This document shows positions 12,061-24,233 of a stretch of DNA of 64,000 bases, piece by piece. Origin of the DNA: Datnioides undecimradiatus (Eukaryota > Chordata > Actinopteri > Lobotiformes > Datnioididae); contig WARS01000090.1 of the NCBI GenBank assembly GCA_008933995.1, positions 3,770,425-3,834,424 on the forward strand, in the 5' to 3' direction. Below the pieces are notes generated by a model that searched no databases, was not told where the DNA came from, and saw only the letters and a program-made list of their open reading frames with translations. Every line of letters begins with the position of its first letter. Position 1 is the stretch's first letter. A program made the position numbers and the translations under genes.

Positions 12061-15000
12061 ACAAAATGTGCAACATGAACTTGCATCTTCTCATCTAACT
12101 AACAAAGCGGCGTCAATGTTCCCAAAGGGCGAATGATTCCTTTAAATGTTCCCCTTCGCTTCATGTTTCAGCTGAAAGGCAGCACTCTCCATTGCCGTGT
12201 CTGTCTCCCCACTTGGAGCTGCGTCTGCCGATGCAGGTTGACCACGTATAGGTCGTTTTTCACTGTTGACATGAGCAGCCCGGAGCCTCGTGCGTTTGTT
12301 TCGTTCGACACACTTCTGCTGTTTTGTGTTCAAAGTAGAAACCGTTAAAAGCTTTTGATATGAACCCGAACAAATATAGTTTTTTCCTTTTACATCAGCA
12401 GTATTAAAAAGTGAATGCTCTCTGACATGAAACATTACACACGTTTGCCCCTAAATTTTGTACCCAAGCACACCTGTACCCCACCCCCCCCTTCACAATC
12501 CTCCTTGACTAGCTCTCAGGGAGCCTGTTGAGCCGAGTGGTGATTCAGCTGAAGAGTTCTGCCAGCGCGCTTTTGGCTGGGGGTGAAACAGATCACTCTA
12601 TGCATGCATGAATATATTACTTCTGCTGCTGTTATTATCCCTGGCAAGGCTACAGCATTTGGGACCTGCGCCCTGTTGCCTTTTTGGCTTCTGTACTCTC
12701 ATTGTCGCTGCCGCACAATAAAGTGGGTCTGAATGTTAGTTGCGAGGGTTTCTACGCGGATAAGATGCTTCTTCATCTACAGAGAATCACAGATGTTTCT
12801 CGCTGGGTTTGTGGGAGGGAGGCTTATATGATGAAACATTCACAAAATTGAAACTGGCTTCCTTAGGTTTTCTACGACGCTAAAACTATACTTTTATGAT
12901 CCTCAGCATTACCGGCACAGTGAGCACTGCCATGTTTTTTTTTTTCCGCCACAGACTGCATTCAGCGTTGATGGATTTATGGCACTGTGAAGCCTGTGCT
13001 AAACAGAGACTTGGCCATTTCTGTATTCTTGTGATCATCTGCATTTGGCCCTCTGGATTTAGGACAGCGCCCAGGGTTGCTTTAAAGATACCGAAAGCTT
13101 GAAATGCACAGAGGCCTGCACACAGTCTCTCCTATCAGGCAGAGCCTCAGAGGATCAGCCTGCCTGTCAGCCTGCATGTCACTCCACTCTGTCATCATCA
13201 CCCCTCGACTACGAAAAAAAAAAAAGTGTGTGTTTTCATGCAAGCGTGATGATGATGTTTATGAGCACTTGTGCGCACGCATCAATCAGTGTTTTTGTGT
13301 ATGTTGCACCCCTCTTGCCGACAGATGGAAACCTCAGGCACAATGCTGGGGGTCTCTCTTTTGAAGCACCATTCCCACCCCCCCCCTGCACATTTTCCCC
13401 TCCCGTCTCGTCCCCCCCCCCCCCCGCACTCCTCCCTTCCTTTCCCCACACCCCTTTGCGCTCACCAAGCAGAAAGAAAAGCTTCAATCTTACACAGGCA
13501 GGCCCCAGAACCTGGCTGGAGGCAGTGGAAGCCTTCGTCTATAACCACGAAGAGACAAATCTAGCCTTGCATTTGACACAATAACACAGACTGAGAGGGG
13601 AAGGAAGCGCAGATGCAATATTCATATGAAAATTACAGGGCTGGCAGCGATGTAACATGGCACCGTGGCACTTAGGAATATGTTAGCATTTTGCATATAT
13701 GAGCACTCGGAGGTATTTTGTCTTAGGCGCTGTGGTGTGTTTGTGAGTGCACTCATACTGTTTGAATATGATATTCATAAAGTCCGTGTAGTAGCGCTGT
13801 AGGATTCAGTAAAAAAGTACTGTAAGCATAAAATTTTCAAGGGGAATGAGGCAACATTTTCTGGTTATTTGACTAAAGTGAAAAGGTAAGAATACAAAGC
13901 AGGGGGCTATTGTAAGATAAGAAAAAGACTTTTTTCAAAACTTATTCAGTCTCCATGCATGTATATAGACTTGCATCGCAGGAGTGAAACTTTTAAAAAG
14001 ATGGTCTTTCATAACCAGTGACGACGCAAAATAAATAAAAAATAATAATAATAAAAACACAGGTACTGACACCAGTCTGTGGTTGATAATGATTTAACAA
14101 ACAAGTGTTGATGAACTTTTTCTCTCTCCCACAGTGCATTGCTGTGCGATCGATACACTGCGAGCCCCGCGGATTGATCTTGACCTATTACAGAATACAG
14201 TGGCCATCCTCCATGTTGCCTTTTGGTCAGCCTGCCGTCAAATCCGCTGCAGCGTGCAACCTGTCAGATAACACAGCTGAGAGCTTTTCACTGTTGAAAT
14301 CAATGTTAATTATTCTCAAAGTTTCCAGAAAGAATGCTCCATAAAGTGGAAAAAACATAAGCGGGGCGCACACATCAAGAGAGCGAGTCAGTTAGCTTTG
14401 GAATTCGGTTACTTCTTGCTGAGCGCCTTCGAACTCACATGCTGAACGGCACAATTCTGATCATTCGTCCAGGGGAGGTGATTGAATTGCCTTGATTTCT
14501 GAAGATCAAAAAGGACAAGAGGCAATTAAGGCACCTCAGTGAGGCACGAACATGCTTGGTATTCGAACAAGTCTACATCCATTTTCTAGCTATGGATGGG
14601 TGACAGATTTAATAAAATAAAAAAAAAAATAAAAAAACTGAAGTGTCTCAGTAAGGTCAGACCAGACAGACAATGTCAAAAGAGTGCCAAATGGGTGATC
14701 ATGAGATGCATTCAACAAACAAACGTTGGTGCTTTGTTAGGTTGAACAAAAAGAAAAGAAAAGGGTGTTGGAATCGTCAAACGTGCAAAAGAGCAAACTG
14801 ACAGATAGAAAATCTCAGTTTTGAGCTTTGCCAGGGTTTAATAAGTCTTTGGAAGGTGTTGGACCCCTAAGAGCTGCCAGAAAAGCTTCAGTCCTACTTT
14901 GACGTAGATTATCTAAGTCTCTGGATCTTCAGTGGAGCTGTGAACATAATTCTTCCGAAAGGTATTTCCTCACTGGAAGCATTTGTGAATTTTCACATGA

Positions 15001-16655
15001 TTGCATTCAAAGGCAGCGCAAAAGGCATAGAGACACTGTCGGATTCACACTTGGCTGTTGAGTGTTGAGGCAGCGACGCATCTGTGTCACACAACAAACA
15101 CTTCCTGAAGCCTTATGCCATCAGTTTGTGAGTGAACCAACGATTCCTCAAATGACAGGATGTGGTGTTTGCCAATGACAGATATGAGCATTAACACATG
15201 GATACATATAGTGTGTAAAATGACTAGTTTGGTTAGGTTTGGGCACCAAAACTGCTTGGTTAGTACGAGGAAAAGACCATAGTTTGGTTATGTTAAATAG
15301 GTAAGCAAGCTTATATTACATGCCTGTCTTAAGTAAACTATTAAAACTATTAAAATGTACAAGTTAAGATGATCAGCTGTATCATTTCTGGAACCTGGGT
15401 GAAACTTTTAGTGTCTGCCCGCCCCATCCATCCTCACTTCCTTTTTGCTAACAATACATGTAAATATAGGTCATAATAAGCTGCTTGCACAGATGACCTA
15501 TAGGGCTGTGTCACTGGGGAGGACGGGCTTGAGTGAACAGGTACGAGAAGAAAAATTGGGGGACCTGAATAAAAATAACATGGGGAAGTGGAGCTGCTGA
15601 TAAGATTAGACACTCTGCATGCCAGCAGTCAATGCATACATGCATATCCGTGGTAACCAGCCCCGGGTCATGTCTGAACAGTTGCTTTATTAGCTGTTTG
15701 TTAAACACACTGGGCAAAATTTGTGAATTTATGAGTGTCAATGGATGAAAGTCAACAATAGAAAATGCAAATTTCTGTCCATCACTGTTATGTTCATTGA
15801 TGATTGATAGTTGCTCCATGTAAAAATGTGATGGAAATCATTTTTTTGTATTCAGCTGAAGAAGGTTGCATTAGGTCTTCCCAGTGGTCCACACCATGGA
15901 TGTATTAAGAGAGGTTCTTGTAATGCATTCATTGTCCATGCACTTTCAGAGGAGGCTTCAGAGGTCACTGAAATCACATGCTTCATTTGCGTCGTTGTTT
16001 ATGCCATAATTTTGTTTCCATCTTACTTTGCAGCATTCAGTTTTAGTGGATGCACCAACTTTTCTACTAAAGTCAAGCAAAATTTGTGAAATTTTATTTA
16101 TTTAGTTTTCCGGCATTTACACCCAGGCTTTCTAGGCACAGACTCACAATACATAAAACCATTTTATGAAGGCCAGAGCACGAGTCACATTAAAGCGTTC
16201 GGTGACACCTTGCGCGCTGCAAAGAAGCATTTGCATTCATTCTATTTATCCAGGTTTTTCTTTTCACCTGTACACGTTTTCATCAAGGGAATTAAATTAG
16301 TAACTCTCCAGACATGAACTGACATGGAATATGTGCAATGTTATCATGAGAATGATAAAACGCCTGTCACAAGGGGTGGCAACAGTTCACAGGATCCACA
16401 GTGGCAGGTCGGGATACTTCCACTGGACTCAGAGAGAAACTCCCAACAACATCAACCAGCCTGATCCCCGGGGCTTGGCCACCATCTGCGCATATCAGCC
16501 ATCTTTGTCTCTGCTTAAGGCTCCATTGTGGCCCTAGCTTCCACTTTTCCCAGTTAAAAAAGGGGGAAACTGGGTCTCTGTGTCTCCAAGTTGGATCCCT
16601 GGAGCTGAGAGCTACACTGAGTCCCACATTCATCATCTCCAAGGCGGTGGTCAGG

Positions 16656-16692
16656 GTGTGTGCGTGTGTGTGTGTGTGTGTGTGTCTGTGTG
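16656..16692. repeat. (GT)n microsatellite, imperfect
   Basis: The GT run is interrupted by GC and CT. It faces a CA run of the same strand 92-150 bp downstream, so the two can base-pair within one strand. Confidence 0.95.
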
Positions 16693-16783
16693 CGTCTCAG
16701 TGTTCCCCATAGTAGAATCAGCCCTTCATACTGGAGGACAACTTTGTAAAGGATAATCTAGTCCTGTCAGCCCTCCCCTAATG

Positions 16784-16799
16784 CACACACACACTCCCA

Positions 16800-16844
<45 letters not shown>
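16784..16844. repeat. (CA)n microsatellite with 22 uninterrupted AC units
   Basis: A short CA stretch (16784-16794) is followed by a perfect AC tract at 16801-16844. Perfect tracts of this length are usually polymorphic. Confidence 0.97.
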
Positions 16845-16846
<2 letters not shown>

Positions 16847-17617
16847 GGGTAAAGCTTCATTACGATCACCAGCTGGAGAGACACCTCAGTCCATCCATCA
16901 CAGCAGTGCAGTCTGGGATAGGAAGACACACACACAAGCTCTCATTTCACATAATACACACACACACTCGCCGACATGCACATGTACCTAGAGAATCAGC
17001 TCAGAGGTCAGGAGATCAGAGATGCTTTCCAGCCAAAAGAAATGATACAGTACGGTGATTAGATCTGATCTTAAAATAATGGTCCACTACAGTCTGTGTG
17101 AGTCTGTGAGAGAAGTCTGCTTTGGCTTCTCCTTCTCCTCGTCCTTTAAATCCTCTCTCAAGACTCATTAAGCGATGATGATAGTGATGCCTTTCATTCA
17201 AATTATAATTTATCAGCGCACACTAGACTGCTAATAAAGGATAAGAATGGAAGCTTTTCAGGAAAACAGTTGTTTCCCTCGGAAAAACATCTAAGAGCAG
17301 CTTAGCACAACTCAGTGTTAGCAAGAAAGTAATGTACTCCAAACAAATACCACAAAGCTGGGGATTACCCTTCACTACATGGGTTGTCGGGTTCCAGCTT
17401 GAAGCGCTGAGCGACCGGTGCTCACCACTTGTCGAGGTGAGGCTTCATCGGCAAAATCATTAACATGCTCTGCTCTTTGGGTGGGAGGAAGCCATGTCAG
17501 GTCTGAAGAAAAAGACTTTTGCTGCGTGGTGGTGATGTCGTCGGGGGTTATTTCGACTTGGGTTTGAAATTCATAACAGAGCGGACGAGGGTGTTTGCAG
17601 GGCAGAGAAGGTCGAAA

Positions 17618-18041
17618 GAAAGTGTCATGGTTTTGAGTTGAGTTTCTTGTTTTGTTGTTTCCTGTTTTATTTTGAAAGGTTTTTCCCTCGTGTGTCTTCG
17701 TGTACTTGTTTCCTGTCCTTGATTAGCTCATTGGTCTCACCTATGTGTCTTGGTTTCCTGCCCTCCCCTGTCTATTTAAGTTGTGTCATTGCCTTTGTAT
17801 CCATCATCCATGTTCCCACCTTGTTTCCATGTGCTTTCCTTGTAATCATCGTGGGTTTGGATTTCTGGTTTTTGGATTTTGATTATCTTGTCATGTTCGG
17901 ACTGACCTGGATTTCAACCCTGCCTGCCTTGACCACTCATGAACCTAAGCCCTTAAATGAACTGTTAAAATATCTTTTGCCCCTTGCCCGTGTCTGCATT
18001 TGGATCCCCCTCTCTCCTCGTGACCTAGCCTTGACAGAAAG
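17618..18041 (+). mobile_element. Solo LTR of a retrotransposon with 5-bp target duplication
   Basis: The 414-bp element (17623-18036) starts TGTCATGG and ends CCTTGACA, so its termini carry the inverted repeat TGTCA/TGACA with the usual TG..CA ends. It is flanked by a direct GAAAG duplication at 17618-17622 and 18037-18041. A TATTTAAG promoter-like motif lies at 17773-17780. Composition and layout resemble fish Ty3/Gypsy-type LTRs, which make 5-bp duplications. With no internal region, it is best read as a recombined solo LTR. The clade is an inference. Confidence 0.75.
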
Positions 18042-19229
18042 ATGATATAGAGCATAGCTGGGAATGTAGATTGTAGTGTTTTGGGGTCTGGCTCATACTA
18101 GACACTTAAAATCAGAATATTCCACTATCTGCTAGTTTATAGTTTAACAGTTGTTGAGGTAGTCGCCAACATGTATGTCCAATCCTAAACTGACACATTC
18201 CATTTCTATAAGGCTGAGCGACTAATGGAGAAGAAGAATGGTCAAAAGCAACTTGAGTATCATTAAGCTATGTCTCTAGTGTTGGATCCTGTTTCCTGTG
18301 AGCCAGCTCAAGACCTTAAATCACTACGACGATATCTAAATGTGAAAACCTGTTAAATGCGGGGTCCCATAAGCTCAAATATGTAAATCCAAAATGAAGT
18401 GTTCCCCGAAAGACGGACACAAAACGTAATGAATGACTGGTGACCAAACTGGCTCCCAATTCATTTGGTGAAGCTTTTGTTTTTGTGGGTTTGAAGCGCT
18501 GAGTAAATTCCACATCCTAACGCATCAGCAAGAAAGCCTTTGAATAGCTTTTCAATGGTAAACTGACCCAATTCTGACAGTCTAACACAAGACATACTGT
18601 CACAAAACAAGCCAAAGCTATGTTTTGGCACTTGCGCATAGTTTTTTTTTCAAATTGTCTGGATCAGAGTGTGTTTTCTCTACAGAGGAAAGGAAAGTAG
18701 AGCAAGAACAACATCTGGCCCCGGTGACAGAACCGCTCCGAACATGGCATTCATATTTATTTATTTATTTCCCTTCTTCTTCTACAATCCGTGACGTGCC
18801 TCTGCTCCACAAATCTGTGTAATGTTTTGAGTAATGATATCATCATTGCTCTGGCTGACATCTTACACTGCCAGACAAGCAAGCAATACACAGGTGGTTG
18901 GAGAAATGGGCTCCGCAGCCGCACATACATCATTCTGATGAGGGTTCTGTATAAAGGGGCGAGGGAGAAGGGCTTCTGCTAGACGAGAGTGAGGTAAATG
19001 GTTACACTTAGGCTGACTCTGCTGATTTTTTTTTTTTTATAAATCCAAATTTCCCTTTTTCCCCCCCTTCTCGCTCCTTTTCTCCTCTGTCCTCCTCTAC
19101 TTTCTTCAGTCTCTGGACTTTAGTATGACCCAAGGCTGAACTCGTAAATTACTATCACGACTTCAACACACCAGGAACTAATTAAAAAAAAGAGGGAGAA
19201 AAATAGAGTGAAAGCGAGAGAAGAGAGCG

Positions 19230-19272
<43 letters not shown>

Positions 19273-21329
19273 GGTGGGGCAGGCAACCAGGAGGGAAGAC
19301 GTTGCATATTTTTGGCCTTTCTCACACGTCGGGCTTCACTGTAAAGGCGTGAGAACTGCTTTAAGAGAAAGAGGGAGTTTTACAGTTGAACGAGAAAGCA
19401 TTGGTTTGGCACAAGAGAAAGAAAGACAATTAAAAGAAAGCATGCGCAACATAAAAAGATTCTCCCTTCGGTGTTTCAGGAAGAGAAGTGTTCCTGTTAC
19501 ACTTACATCTCAGCAGCTTGTCATTTTGCTCCGTGAATGCTTTTTGCAAGGGAAGGTGTCACTTCTTTTTAAATTGTAGGAATTTCATTTTCGAAAAACA
19601 AAACTCTTACAGTTGAGAATGGCAGTGAAACAGGAACCGAATCAGAAATTCAAAAGGAGGAGAAAGCAAGGCAAGAATGAGGGCGAGGCAGAGATGCCTG
19701 TGTAAAAACCTCCCTATCCTGAGTGCACATTTGTTCTTGGTGGTTTTTTAATTGCGTTGCCTTGACAACCAGAACAATGCTGAAAGGCTCTTTCACTCCG
19801 ATGCCGGCTGAAAATGATTTTCTCCATCATGCATTTAGCAAGCAATTAGTGAGACAGACAAGGAATTTAGCTTAATCCCGGTGTATCATTCCTGCTTTCA
19901 GAAAATGGAGGGGGTAGATGCGGGTGGGTGGGTGGGTGGTGGTGGGGGCGGCATACTGGAGAGTGGAGTGGAATTTTAATGCACAATATAAAGCAGAGCG
20001 GAAAGAGGAAGAATGACTCAAATAAAGTTGAAAGGCAGATAGAGAGTCAGAAAGAGGAGAGATGGAGTGGCGCAACAAGGAAGAAGAATCAAAGAAAGCT
20101 TTCCTTACAGGTGACGTGTGAGTGAATGCATCTGTGAATACACGCTATACGAGTGTGTTCATCATAATGACTGCGATAGGTCTGTTGCTTCACCTAAGGG
20201 TTCACAGTGGCCCTCTGTCTTTGTTACCACGGGGGAAACACTGCACCGTGTTTGATTCTTAAGTCCCAGAAAAACAAGAGGTCCAGTCAGAAAATCTGCA
20301 AACGGACATGAAGGAACCTGAAAATACACGTTTGTAAGCATGGCGTGTACATGTGGAAGGCAGCTGAATGCGGGGAATGTCTGCCGTTTGGAATAATTTG
20401 TGCAGTTTGGAGGGATGCTTCTATCATCAAAACATGATAATGTCAAATTTGCTCTCGCGGAGGAAATTGCAGCGGGGGTCATTGCTGCGCTCCGCACGCT
20501 GTTCCAAGAAAGGACACACAAAAAAAAAAGTAATTTCAAGTTTGGCTGAAGTAGTTTTCAGTGTTTATTCTGTTGAGTATTCTTGATGTGAAGTGCTGTT
20601 AAAAGACTCCCTCTACAACTGCATCCATTTCATTTTCACAAATTTGTTTGAACCGCCAGCGCTACATCTGGCAATATGGCTGTTGTTGAGAATATTTATA
20701 CATTCAGCTTAATGCAGGGCGATAATAATCTTCATTATCGCGGTGTTATGTTCATTTTCTGGTGGCAGCTATACTCCTCCATGGATCATTTCTATATACC
20801 ATGTTTTTTTTTTCATTCCGTTAACCCATAATAGCTTTTAGTTTTCTCTAAATGAATCTTATTTTCAGCAAATTAATACTGTCAAGGAACATCTGCACCT
20901 CTCCTCCTTCTCCTTCTGTTTGTCTTCCTTATGCCCTGTTGGCACTGACTAGAACTAAGCAGGGACCTCATGGGATTTAAGAATTTACCACCCATGTCTG
21001 TATTTAGTGTGGCGCACAGCCCAGAATAAACATAGTCTCCGTTTCACTCATTTACTGACCAAATCCTGAGGATTATCCCGATTGTAATGGGTCTCCGTGC
21101 TGAGTAGCTCTTGTATGTGCATCCAAAATGGTCTCATTAATAATTTCCACTGTAGCCAACTAATTCTTCACCCAGAACAAGATGGAAGAAAATACAGAAA
21201 AACCAAGGAAGAAACAATTAAATGCCAAATTACACAGAAAAAGCTCAGTGTTTGAAATGGAAATTTCTGTTGTTACGAGCGAAACTGAATTCAGCCAGAA
21301 ATCCAGGTAACGCCACTGCAAGCAAACAA
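18042..21329. other. Non-coding; no gene recognised
   Basis: It holds a (TATT)n bit at 18752-18770, T and C runs near 19027-19070, a long GT tract (19232-19270), a GGGT/GGT tract (19921-19950) and a perfect inverted repeat (20719-20741). The part from 20640 to 20800 is free of simple repeats. Confidence 0.6.
19232..19270. repeat. (GT)n microsatellite
   Basis: An uninterrupted GT tract of 39 bp, followed by a G-rich stretch. Confidence 0.97.
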
Positions 21330-21700
21330 GGCTTTAATCTCCCGGTCTCTTGTGTAATATCTTTGTTTTTCTCAAGTCAGGTCATACCACACCTGCCCAC
21401 TAGATATCCTCAGTGTGTCTCCTCCACACCTGCTCCTTATCTGCTCACCACTGACCTGCTACTCCCATGCTCAGCTGCAGCTCATTGGCTCATCAAGCGC
21501 CCTGTTTACTGTATATGCTACATTTAACTCACAGACTCAGCCAGACTGTTTCAGCTGCCTTAAGATGTCTTATTATCTTGCCTGGTTGCTTTTTCCCGTT
21601 GCAGTTCTTGCAGTTGCCTTGTTAATCTGCCAGTTCTGTTGGCTACTGTTTCCTTAATTATACCCCTTTTATGGTCTGCATGCTTGCTTGACCAACAAGT
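21330..21700 (+). repeat. Possible degraded LTR-type repeat
   Basis: Segments such as CAGCTGCAGCTCATTGGCTC and a later run of CTGCC/TTGCC words ending in TTTCCTTAATTA resemble the 3' half of fish LTR elements in style. I find no clean terminal repeats or target duplication, so this is tentative. Confidence 0.3.
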
Positions 21701-21871
21701 AAAGTAAAAAACCATAAACTGTGAACAATCACGTCTAATATAATGAGGAAAATGGGTTGCTACCCTACAGTAACTGGCTTCATACAATACAGTTTATATG
21801 AAAATACAGCAACGCAGAGACCAGCACTGACAGAAACAAATACGTGGAAAACGCCTCTTGAACATTTAGAG

Positions 21872-21905
21872 TTAAAAGGACACTTTGGCATTTTGGGTAA
21901 TACTC
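21872..21905 (+). repeat. Interspersed repeat, GGAAATACGCTTATT family, fragment B
   Basis: AAAAGGACACTTTGGCATTT followed by TGGGTAATACTC resembles the left end of the repeat family seen at 11898. Only this short end is recognisable. Confidence 0.4.
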
Positions 21906-24204
21906 ATGACTGTTGCATGTAGTCAATTAAAGCAATTAATTCCACAGTGTGTGCTCTGTTGACCAAGAAAGCCGAGTTCTCCTGCTGCCGAGTCTTTTCT
22001 TCTCCAGTGATGTAGCTGGTGTTGAAGGAGAACTAAGGGCTATTTCAGTTTTGGATTTAGTCTCCGCCTCTGGGTAGCCAGGGGACATGCTGCCACTCAA
22101 AAACAAAACTTATACTCTTCGCTTGTAAGCACACCCAAAACATCCCAAATATTAGTGCAGACAATATTTGCCGTGTTTTACGTTGTTTCACCGTTTACTC
22201 TTTAGCTCAGCCTGTTGTGCTTTGCGTCAGGATATTGCATGGCTAAGGAGGCTATTGCGAGATGTTGGCCTAATGTAATATTGAGGGATAGTCGAGTGAG
22301 AATGTGTGAACACTAAGCTTCATTGAACCCTGTCCAATGAAGTCATTTGAATATTTCATGTTGCTTTTTGTACTCTATGCTGCAATCCTGGTTCAGCATT
22401 AGCTAGTTGTATGGAGGCGTATCTCTTCCAACTAGTGTGCGTGTGTATGCACGTAGATTTACTTGAAAGCCATACCCTGCAGGTAATGATATAGCTATAT
22501 GAACTATGAACTTTGATGGAGCCCAGTCTTTAGCCAAGCACATACTGGATCAAGCTCCGTATTCAGCAGACAGACTTGAGAGTGGTACTGATCTCAACTG
22601 TAAGTTAGACATTCAATAAGCATATATCCTAAAATGTTTCAAGGTAAACGACACTTTTACCTTTTTACTACACAGTGTTACTGATTTTGAGGGTCAACAA
22701 TAAGACCTTTTGATTGAATGCTGTAGAAAACAGTTTTAGAAACAATATATATTTGCATCGGTCCTAAAATATTGGACAAAAGTTTATTTATTTCACTTTT
22801 GTGTCATTTATGGTCTTGTTATATTGATGCTAATTTACATTTAATTGCAGTGCAGTACAGTCAGTCCCTACTATTACAATAAAGTACAACGCAGCCCCAG
22901 AGCTTCCTGAGCAGTCAGCCTTTTAATCACAAATCGTAGCTACATACAGCACTGTACCTCTGATGGCGTGCAGATGGTTGCCATAACGTGCAGCTAATCT
23001 GTTTAGGGACTTCACCTCAAAGGCTACATTTGAGATTTTGATGTGTTAATCTTGTTTTGTTTTTTTCTTGTAAAATGAGATGATCGTTAATGTGTCATGT
23101 TCTGACTACATGACCGGGATGTGGCTTGTAAACTGAGATCTGCGCAACCTGTGTGACACACGCAATGCAGCCCAGGATGTGACACGGCAAATACAGGAAG
23201 TAGCGCCGGATGCCACCTTGCAGCTTTCTTAAACTGCTGCATATTAATGTTGCTTTTGTTTAAGGACCTCTGCCTGGACTGTAAGGCTTATAGTATGATT
23301 ATATGCATAGTAATTCACAATTACAGTAGTTTGGGCCACTGAGTGTGTGTGTGTGTGTGTGTGCATGTGTGTACTCGTGCTATTGGCCAAAACCGGGGAG
23401 AAATTTTGGTACCTCACATCATTTTTAATTGGCGTTGTTTTCTATAATTGGGGACACAATTGGTGTACGTCCCTTGATTTCAGTACAGTTACATAGAGCA
23501 CAATGTAAAATGGTTTCAGCCCTAATTGGGGTTAGGTGTGTGTGTGTGGTGTGTGTGCTGAGAGATTTCAGAGAAGAAACACTATAGGGGAAGGTGTAGG
23601 CAATCTACTTTATCCCTTACATTTAGAAAGATCAAAAAAGTCCTGACCTAATTTTGACTCTTTTACCCCTAATAAGCTTCTTCACACACTGCGGGATCAA
23701 ACATAGCCAGACATGTCGTGTCTCTGCTCGGTATGTTTTTTTTAATTAGACCAAATCAAGCAGAGTATGTTTCATCATGGAAAAACACGTCTTTAATATG
23801 TTTGTAGTTTGAAAAAAACATAACAATTGATAGGTCTTGAGGTCTTTCTGCTCTGCAACCCAGCGAGGCAGAAGGCTTCATTGCACCCTGAATGTGTATG
23901 CAACAGACACACACACATATGCTCATACACAAATACCTCCATGCAAAACAAGAGACGGAGACACGCACGCAGAGGCAGACAATAAACCGACCAAATGTCC
24001 CACTGTCTATTTAGCGATGTTGGGTTTTGTCCACTGTAAAAGAGGCAATGGCTCAGGCCAGTCTGCAGGACAAAAGGCAACAGAAGCCGGGGAGGTGGGC
24101 AGTCAGAGAGATGTGTTCTGCTAATAATGAGGAGGAGGGTGCTGGCATTCAACATCGTGGACCAGGGCCACGGAAACAGATGTGAAGGAGGGAGCAGGCT
24201 GGGG

Positions 24205-24233
24205 CGGTGGCGGTGGTGGTGGTGGTGGTGGTG
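24205..24233. repeat. (GGT)n trinucleotide repeat
   Basis: About nine GGT units, some as GGC. On the minus strand they give a chance poly-His/Pro reading frame that should not be taken as a gene. Confidence 0.9.

Larger units (their letters stand above)
12061..17617. other. Non-coding; no gene recognised
   Basis: It contains C runs near 12480-12490 and 13379-13427, a TAA/AAT-rich bit at 14030-14056 and the facing GT and CA microsatellites at 16656-16844 (listed separately). A CT-rich stretch at 13370-13470 gives long chance frames that encode Pro/Ser/His runs. I see no exon. Confidence 0.65.

Noticed and set aside
13061..13071. RE1-like GGACAGCGCC near 13.06 kb
   Set aside because: Only the right half-site is present. 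No left half-site lies at a usable distance.
13099..13584. 161-codon + frame
   Set aside because: It runs through C- and CT-rich tracts and overlaps other open frames on both strands. No recognisable protein.
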